NCBI GenBank assembly: GCA_039029915.1
Contig: JBCCFD010000113.1
Coordinates: 1 to 17,859 of the forward strand
Length of the DNA stretch: 17,859 nt
From: QQUD01 sp039029915
GTDB lineage: Bacteria > Chloroflexota > Anaerolineae > Promineifilales > Promineifilaceae
Direction of reading: 5' to 3'
In this document: positions 13,219 through 17,859 of the stretch, piece after piece
Layout: each line of letters begins with the position of its first letter
How positions within the stretch are numbered: the stretch's first letter is position 1
The notes under the pieces: model-generated
Database searches by the model: none
The model's input: only the letters and a program-made list of their open reading frames with translations
What the model was told of the DNA's origin: nothing
Translations under genes and position numbers: made by a program

Positions 13219-13911
13219 ATGAAAACAATCGGCTTAATCGGCGGTATGAGCTGGGAATCATCTATTGAATATTATCGCATTATCAACGAAGAAGCGCGGC
13301 AACAGCTCGGCGGCTTACATTCTGCTCAAAGTTTAATGTATTCGGTCGATTTTGAGGAGATTGAGAAACTGCAGCACACTGGTGATTGGGAGACGCTCAC
13401 CCAACGCATGGTGGATGCAGCTCAATATTTGGAAAATGGGGGGGCAGATTTTGTGGTTTTATGTACCAACACGATGCATAAAACGGCCGTTTCCATCCAA
13501 GACCATATCAATATTCCTTTCTTACACATCGCTGACGCCACGGCTGAACAGATTCAAAAAGACAATATTCAAAAAATTGGCCTGCTGGGTACCAAGTTCA
13601 CCATGGAGCATGATTTTTATAAAGGTCGCTTAGTTGATCAGTTTGGGCTAGACGTCCTCATCCCCAACGAGGCCGACCGACAAACGGTGCACGACATCAT
13701 CTATCAAGAGCTGTGCCTAGGCAATATTCAAGAGACGTCTCGTCTTGCCTATCGCAAAATTATGGCCGATCTAGTCGAGCAGGGTGCAGAGGGCATCATT
13801 CTTGGCTGCACTGAAATCACCCTGCTCGTCAATCAGGAGGACGGTACGGTGCCACTTTTCGATACAACACAAATTCATGCCGAAACGGCCGTTGCATGGG
13901 CGCTCCAATGA
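13219..13911 (+). CDS. Aspartate/glutamate racemase family protein
   Basis: This 230-residue amino-acid racemase of the Asp/Glu superfamily interconverts L and D forms by a two-cysteine, cofactor-free mechanism. Both catalytic cysteines are present: C82 in VVLCTNTMHK and C197 in IILGCTEITLL. The N-terminus MKTIGLIGGMSWESSIEYYR is typical of the YgeA/aspartate racemase group. A purine-rich GAGAGG lies about 7 bases before the ATG. The last bases overlap the azlD start as ATGA (13908-13911), so the two are co-translated. Pairing with an amino-acid exporter subunit suggests handling of D- or branched amino acids. Two ACGGCCGT sites are within it. Confidence 0.92.
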   Translation: MKTIGLIGGMSWESSIEYYRIINEEARQQLGGLHSAQSLMYSVDFEEIEKLQHTGDWETLTQRMVDAAQYLENGGADFVVLCTNTMHKTAVSIQDHINIPFLHIADATAEQIQKDNIQKIGLLGTKFTMEHDFYKGRLVDQFGLDVLIPNEADRQTVHDIIYQELCLGNIQETSRLAYRKIMADLVEQGAEGIILGCTEITLLVNQEDGTVPLFDTTQIHAETAVAWALQ

Positions 13912-14219
13912 ACCATTGGCTAACTATCATCGGCATGGGTGTGATCACCTACTTTATTCGTGTTTCACCCGTCCTGCTTTTAGAACGGTTTGAACTTAGT
14001 AACAATCTTAAGCAAGCTCTACGGTTTGTACCCGTCGCTGTGCTTACGGCCATTATTTTTCCAGAGATGTTCCAGCCTGGCGGGCAGCTTGATATCTCTC
14101 TTGGCAATGACCGTCTCATTGCGGGAATCATCGCCATCGCTGTGGCATATTTTAGTCAAAATGTCATTTGGACCGTTGTGGTGGGGATGCTGGCGCTTTG
14201 GGGTCTGCAATTGATTTAA
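13908..14219 (+). CDS. azlD: AzlD-family branched-chain amino acid transport subunit (orphan)
   Basis: This 103-residue membrane protein has about four hydrophobic segments. It opens MNHWLTIIGMGVITYFIRVSP and continues with LKQALRFVPVAVLTAIIFP, the conserved core of AzlD. AzlD normally works with the larger AzlC to export branched-chain amino acids and analogues. No azlC gene is next to it here; the upstream gene is a racemase. The start at 13908 is chosen for the ATGA overlap with the racemase stop; ATG 13896 in the same frame is possible but lies deeper in the upstream gene. Confidence 0.85.
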   Translation: MNHWLTIIGMGVITYFIRVSPVLLLERFELSNNLKQALRFVPVAVLTAIIFPEMFQPGGQLDISLGNDRLIAGIIAIAVAYFSQNVIWTVVVGMLALWGLQLI

Positions 14220-14229
14220 AAACATGATC

Positions 14230-14310
14230 AGGACTTACGCACCCTGAGCCTGTCGAAGGGTTAAGAAAGTCACTTCGACAGGCTCAGTGACCGCTATTTG
14301 CGTAAGTCCT
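14230..14310. repeat. 81-bp MITE-like nested inverted repeat
   Basis: Perfect 12-bp terminal inverted repeats AGGACTTACGCA (14230-14241) and TGCGTAAGTCCT (14299-14310) enclose a second inverted pair, CTGAGCCTGTCGAAG (14244-14258) and CTTCGACAGGCTCAG (14273-14287). The inner core is the one found at 6758 and 6800. This looks like a small non-autonomous element built on, or invaded by, the REP-like sequence. It lies between the convergent azlD and cyclase genes. Confidence 0.75.
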
Positions 14311-14320
14311 AATGATTAAA

Positions 14321-14380
14321 AACCTCTGAAGTTTATTCCAAATTGCTAAATACCCTGAGAAACTAAAAACTTCAGAGGTT
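14321..14380. terminator. Long inverted repeat, probable bidirectional terminator
   Basis: AACCTCTGAAGTTT (14321-14334) and AAACTTCAGAGGTT (14367-14380) form a perfect 14-bp inverted repeat around a 32-base loop, between convergent genes. The right arm touches the stop codon of the cyclase gene (14380-14382). The long loop and lack of a T-run make it an imperfect intrinsic terminator; it could instead be a dispersed repeat. Confidence 0.5.
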
Positions 14381-15021
14381 CACTCTGTCTCAGCTAGCGT
14401 TCTAAGGACAGCTCTAACCGGCGTGCCATCTCCACCTTCAATCTTTAGGGGCATCGCCACCAGTTCGTACAAACCATCCGGTACCCCTGTCAAAACAACG
14501 CCCTCCAAAATCGCGATCTCATTCCGCTGAAGCGCCTTGTGTCCGCGTAATTCGGGATCATCCGTTTTGTCCATCGAGGGGCCGTCGGCTCCATAAAGCA
14601 CAATACCTGCCGCCCCGAGGAAATCAGCCAAGACGGTTGAAGGATACACAATATTGTCATCAAATCGGGTCACGTTTCGGGCACTTGACCGAGAATGGAC
14701 GAGCAACCGAGGGGCAATGGTTAAGTCCACCCCTGCAAAATCATCAGGAAAGAGAGGTCCGCTTTCTTTAGAAACCGTCACGACCTGTGCCAAACCCCAA
14801 TATTTTGACAAATCAAGCTGTTCAACAGGCGCACCATCGCTTAAAAAGTGACGCGGTGCATCAATATGAGTACCAGTATGGGCACTCATGGTGATGGTGG
14901 TCAGGTTAACAGAATCATTTTTTGCAATGCTTAAGGTCTGGGAAATTTGGAAAGGAGCATCACCGGGCCAAACGGCAATTTGAGGGTTCAGGGTGCGGGA
15001 AATATCATACAGTTGGATCAT
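14380..15021 (-). CDS. Cyclase family protein (kynurenine formamidase-like)
   Basis: This 213-residue metal-dependent hydrolase belongs to the cyclase/KynB family, which includes arylformamidases that open N-formylkynurenine. The metal-binding motif HTGTHIDAPRH is intact (residues 48-58 from this start). It is preceded by YDISRTLNPQIAVWPGD and followed by ADGPSMDKTDDPE, ALQRNEIAILEGV and the closing LYELVAMPLKIEGGDGTPVRAVL, all as in the family. No other tryptophan-degradation gene is nearby, so the substrate is open. ATG 15021 is preferred because TACACT lies 7 bases upstream, as in a leaderless promoter; a GTG at 15027 in the same frame is the alternative. Confidence 0.9.
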   Translation of the reverse strand: MIQLYDISRTLNPQIAVWPGDAPFQISQTLSIAKNDSVNLTTITMSAHTGTHIDAPRHFLSDGAPVEQLDLSKYWGLAQVVTVSKESGPLFPDDFAGVDLTIAPRLLVHSRSSARNVTRFDDNIVYPSTVLADFLGAAGIVLYGADGPSMDKTDDPELRGHKALQRNEIAILEGVVLTGVPDGLYELVAMPLKIEGGDGTPVRAVLRTLAETE

Positions 15022-15028
15022 ACCCACA

Positions 15029-15034
15029 AGTGTA
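15029..15034 (-). promoter_or_regulatory. Possible leaderless -10 box of the cyclase gene
   Basis: On the minus strand TACACT (15034-15029) is followed by 7 bases and the ATG at 15021, with no Shine-Dalgarno. There is no good -35. It is the third case of the same geometry in the window, after 4784 and 9265, and the weakest. Confidence 0.3.
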
Positions 15035-15057
15035 ACAAATTTTATTTTTTAAAAGCA

Positions 15058-16079
15058 TCATATGGTCGAATAGAGTCGTGATGCAATGAATAACCAACCC
15101 ACTGTCAACAAAAAGAGACTTACGAGCAGAAGTGGAATGGTGTCGTTGTCCAAAAATGAAGTGAAAATAACCAACAGCACTAAAAACAGAAAAAATCTAG
15201 CAGGCCAAAACACAAGCATTTGATACTTCGCCTCGTTTAACGAAAGTTCAGCCTCGTTGATTATTTCTCCATTACGGCCGTTTATAAATACAGAACGTTT
15301 TTGATTATCCTTGTCATACAAATAGGTCATATAAACAGGCAGTAATAGCTAGGTTAAATTGGGTTCAGAAAAGGTAGGCTTCCATTGAAAGTAACGAGTT
15401 TTTTGAGCATTCGCCGCCCGCCGCACAGCTATTTGTCCCTCGCGAGACGCTTGCCAATGAAACGACTGAATCGTGCGATCATCATAAATGTTTGGCGTAC
15501 AGATGATGACATCTTGCAAATCAGCCTCCCGAACAGGTTCTGCATCACGCATCGCGATTGTTTTCTGGAAATCAGTTTGCCCCATCTCAAATGATCAATA
15601 GCAATGGCAGGTAAATTGTGCAAGCTTTTTGTCAATTCGCCTGAAAATGAATCCCAACGATAAAGTGGCACCAAAAACTCTTTACTTAGCCACCGTTGCC
15701 CCATTCTCTTCTCGGAAGCACTCACACCATCATACTGAAAAGCAAACTCAGCGGACCAAGTGGCCTGAACATCGATGTCAGCCAGCCAGAAGGGGATGTA
15801 ATACGGCCGTAATCGCTTTTTGATTTTACTTAATCGAATATCCTCCCTATCAAAAATTCGATATTCCCAAGCTAATCCTCGAAGCTTTTTATTCAATGTT
15901 TTCTCGGCCACCGAAAATGGGATGATCAGTTCCTTTTCAACATCAGCCAAAACCCGCATCCACTGCGTCAAGTCAGTATCAAACTTCTTGCCACCGCAAA
16001 ACGGGCACCCCCCTGCAATTCTTACAGAGCCTGATATTCGAAAACCGGTGTTGCACTGCTCACAAACGGCCGTTTTCAT
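15058..16079 (-). pseudogene. Broken zinc-ribbon membrane protein, paralogue of the upstream gene
   Basis: Three open segments read as one ancestral protein. Segment 1 (from ATG 16079) has a zinc ribbon (CEQC near the start, CPFC about 20 residues on) and the ELIIPFSV and LRPYYIPFWL motifs shared with the upstream gene. Near 15590-15594 the frame shifts: one extra T in the run 'CATTT' would continue ...AIDHFEMGQTDF... Segment 2 then runs to a single in-frame TAG (15349-15351). Past it the same frame reads LLLPVYMTYLYD, NGRNGEIIN and two membrane helices, matching LVPIYLATYHF and DYDGEVVG of the intact copy. The ATG overlaps the upstream stop as ATGA. The frameshift could be a sequencing error; the TAG is a second, independent lesion. 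Confidence 0.75.
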
Positions 16080-17545
16080 ATTTTCCTCCCAAATTTACCC
16101 ATATTTTCAAATGACTTAGAGACCTCAAGTGCCTGCAGCACACACAGATGCAGCAGCACAATGCCACCCACCACGCTTTTAACATGAAACGTAATCTCAG
16201 GCTCAATGGGCATTCTTAAAATAGCCAACATCACAAGACCAATAAAGGGAAAGATTGGTATAAGCGTTGCCAACAGCAAAACTCGGGCCACCCGAAACAC
16301 CCAAAATGGTACAGGATAATGCATCGACCATTGATCAAACTTGCGCCATGACACCATCATAAACAGTAAAAATAGGAGGGGTGAAAGATAAAACGGGAGG
16401 ACGTCATTCTTTGCAAACAAAAAAGCGAGTCGGGAAGCGGCAAAAATTAGCCACGGTACAAATTCATACCCAACCTGAACCACCGCATAGCTTTCTTTGA
16501 GCGGCTGGCTTCCCACAACCTCCCCATCGTAATCATTGATAGCTAGATGGTAGATTTTGCCTTGAAAGTGGTAAGTGGCTAAATAAATGGGGACTAATGC
16601 GAACGACCAAGCCTCATCCTGATAGCGAACATCGATTTTATCAAGATGGTACCCATTTCTATTGATATCCTGGCTGACTTTTTCACCTGAATATTTTCGA
16701 ATCTTGGACCTTGCCTCACGCCAGCCTTTGGCAAGCTCAACGTCAGGCAGTAAGGTCGCATAACCCAAAACATACTCTGGTTGAAACGGCCGTAACTGCG
16801 ATTGGAATCCACTAACTGCGGTCGATACTGGCAATTCGGACAAATAGGAAGAAGCCGATACGCCGACATCTTTTAAATGCTCTTTTAAAACCCCTTCTTT
16901 TCTGACCACTTTTGATTCTCCACCAGATGACTCTACCCCGCTTGCTTTCCAGTCAGCCTCCAGTTTCAAGGTGAAAAGCCAAACCGGCACATAAAGCGCA
17001 TGAATATGACGAATCTTTACCTTTTCGATCCCTTTGGGGGCATACTGGCGCTGCTTCGCCCATTTCGTGACATGACGTTGAACGGCCGTTTCCTCAATCT
17101 GAAATGGAATGATTTTCTCCGGTCTAATAACGGTATTTTCTTCATGGGTCTCAACAACTTGATTAGACAAGCAGTAAGGGCAGCGATAGGCCACTGTTGA
17201 TTCAGTCACAGAGCTGGACGCCTGACATCGTTGGCAATTTAACGTTCGTCGTGGTGTCCCCCAGCCGTGAGAGATGGTTTTCAAGCTTTTGAGGGATAAC
17301 GGCCGTTTTTCCACCTTCTCACTGTGGTTTCCTTCAATCGCTCCTGAGAAACCACAGTGGTCACAAGTTAAGGCCCCTACAGGTGCAAACGAAATAGGTG
17401 CATCACACTGCGGGCAATGGAATTCGGCAGGCCGGTCAATAGAGGCTTGGGTCTTAGGCCCAACACGGCGATAAAGCGTTACATCGGCATCTCGCGAATG
17501 AACACGCTCAAATTGATCTTCTGGAAATTTTTGATCTTGCCACAT
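16076..17545 (-). CDS. Double zinc-ribbon membrane protein (TFIIB-type zinc finger family)
   Basis: This 489-residue protein belongs to a family often annotated 'TFIIB-type zinc finger' or, misleadingly, 'replication factor Y-like'. Two zinc ribbons lie at C44-C47/C61-C64 (CPQC, CDHC) and C104-C107/C122-C125 (CQRC, CPYC). A soluble region follows with the family motifs EKIIPFQIEETAV, ALYVPVWLF, LVPIYLATYHFQGK and NDYDGEVVG. The C-terminal 130 residues hold about four membrane helices. The first gene of a pair, it shares ATGA with its broken paralogue. The start is ATG 17545 with AGGTG 5 bases upstream. Four ACGGCCGT sites fall in or at the edge of this gene pair's overlap. Function is unknown; a membrane-bound nucleic-acid or protein-quality role would be a guess. 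Confidence 0.8.
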   Translation of the reverse strand: MWQDQKFPEDQFERVHSRDADVTLYRRVGPKTQASIDRPAEFHCPQCDAPISFAPVGALTCDHCGFSGAIEGNHSEKVEKRPLSLKSLKTISHGWGTPRRTLNCQRCQASSSVTESTVAYRCPYCLSNQVVETHEENTVIRPEKIIPFQIEETAVQRHVTKWAKQRQYAPKGIEKVKIRHIHALYVPVWLFTLKLEADWKASGVESSGGESKVVRKEGVLKEHLKDVGVSASSYLSELPVSTAVSGFQSQLRPFQPEYVLGYATLLPDVELAKGWREARSKIRKYSGEKVSQDINRNGYHLDKIDVRYQDEAWSFALVPIYLATYHFQGKIYHLAINDYDGEVVGSQPLKESYAVVQVGYEFVPWLIFAASRLAFLFAKNDVLPFYLSPLLFLLFMMVSWRKFDQWSMHYPVPFWVFRVARVLLLATLIPIFPFIGLVMLAILRMPIEPEITFHVKSVVGGIVLLHLCVLQALEVSKSFENMGKFGRKI

Positions 17546-17837
17546 AATTTCACCTACTTAACGTGTTTCTTCCTATTTTTTAGACATCTAAATTGATGGG
17601 AACCTTTTTTGGAACCCTATCGTTATACAACTATCAGGCAAAACAAACGGTACATAATCAGCGTCACGGTTTCACTTTTGCCAAAAACGGCCGTCAGAAA
17701 AAACACAAAAAATACTTAGGACCAAAACATTTAAACCGAGACCAATCTGCATTGGCATCTTTAACCCTGCCTATTTCGCAGAAAACCTGATCGGTCTTGA
17801 TAAGTCCAACAAAAAAAGATTTCTAGGAGACAATCAA
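17546..17837. other. Divergent intergenic region
   Basis: This 292-bp gap separates the zinc-ribbon gene (minus) from a gene starting at 17838 (plus). It contains a direct repeat GGAACC-TTTTTT-GGAACC (from about 17600) and one of the two intergenic ACGGCCGT sites (17687-17694). A 65-codon open frame at 17593-17790 lacks a ribosome binding site and protein-like character and is not called. No clear promoter pair was found. Confidence 0.5.
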
Positions 17838-17859
17838 ATGAAACGCCAAATTATTATCC
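17838..17859 (+). CDS. 5' end of a gene running off the window (partial)
   Basis: ATG 17838 has a strong AGGAG (17825-17829) 8 bases upstream and begins MKRQIII. Only seven codons are visible. The basic start followed by isoleucines could be the beginning of a signal peptide or of a beta-strand such as a Rossmann fold, but nothing can be assigned. Confidence 0.6.

Larger units (their letters stand above)
1440..17694. repeat. Highly iterated palindrome ACGGCCGT (26 copies)
   Basis: Exact copies start at 1440, 2653, 3079, 4270, 4507, 4920, 5610, 6427, 7050, 7620, 8016, 9243, 10306, 10458, 11416, 12403, 13010, 13483, 13885, 15274, 15803, 16066, 16786, 17082, 17299 and 17687. Fifteen extend to AACGGCCGTT; A precedes 21 of 26. 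The span given covers the first to the last copy and is not one continuous element. Twenty-four are within genes: 14 read as Thr-Ala-Val, 6 as x-Gly-Arg and 4 as Arg-Pro, so all three codon phases are used. Two are intergenic (8016 and 17687). Spacing ranges from about 150 to 1400 bases. Confidence 0.95.

Noticed and set aside
17593..17790. 65-codon open frame before the last gene
   Set aside because: No Shine-Dalgarno, unlike the strong one at 17825, and no recognisable protein features.
1..17859. tRNA, rRNA, CRISPR array, transposase or phage genes
   Set aside because: None found by reading both strands. The repeats present are dispersed or short tandem and lack the regular spacers of a CRISPR array.

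Overview
The window comes from a free-living bacterium. Moderate GC, many scattered short intergenic repeats, dispersed REP-like sequences whose translation contains 'EPVEG', a Rex-type redox operator, an ABA4-like protein and FAS1 proteins together suggest a filamentous or environmental Chloroflexota (Anaerolineae-like) genome. That placement is an inference from style, and no rRNA or marker gene is present to confirm it. No phage, plasmid, CRISPR or transposase gene is visible. The protein genes look like chromosomal housekeeping and accessory metabolism.

Layout. Positions 1-199 hold the 3' end of an unrecognised gene. After a 116-bp repeat comes a type II NADH dehydrogenase (ndh, 596-1915) behind a clear promoter and two abutting Rex-like boxes. 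Positions 2137-4554 form a three-gene operon: an uncharacterised polytopic membrane protein, an atypical SDR/epimerase and an ABA4-like membrane protein. Positions 4797-6645 encode an overlapping NarL-type histidine kinase and response regulator, probably transcribed from a leaderless promoter. The minus-strand block 6840-9258 carries ogt, a TrmH-family methyltransferase with a zinc ribbon, a gluconokinase with a damaged-looking P-loop, and a GNAT acetyltransferase. Plus-strand NUDIX and GNAT genes follow (9432-10513). Then come a secreted two-domain fasciclin protein and a lipoprotein beta-propeller (both minus), an Asp/Glu racemase overlapping an orphan AzlD (plus), and a cyclase/arylformamidase-like enzyme (minus). 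A pair of related zinc-ribbon membrane proteins (minus) is last; the downstream copy is broken by one frameshift and one in-frame TAG. The first codons of another gene lie at the right edge.

The most striking signal is not a gene. The palindrome ACGGCCGT occurs 26 times in 17.9 kb (about 0.2-0.3 expected by chance), mostly as AACGGCCGTT, spread over both gene orientations and all three codon phases. It behaves like the cyanobacterial HIP1 palindrome but has a different sequence. A second unusual element is a family of three 116-bp intergenic repeats with no indels between copies, terminal inverted repeats and two internal stems, plus a shorter 66-bp relative.
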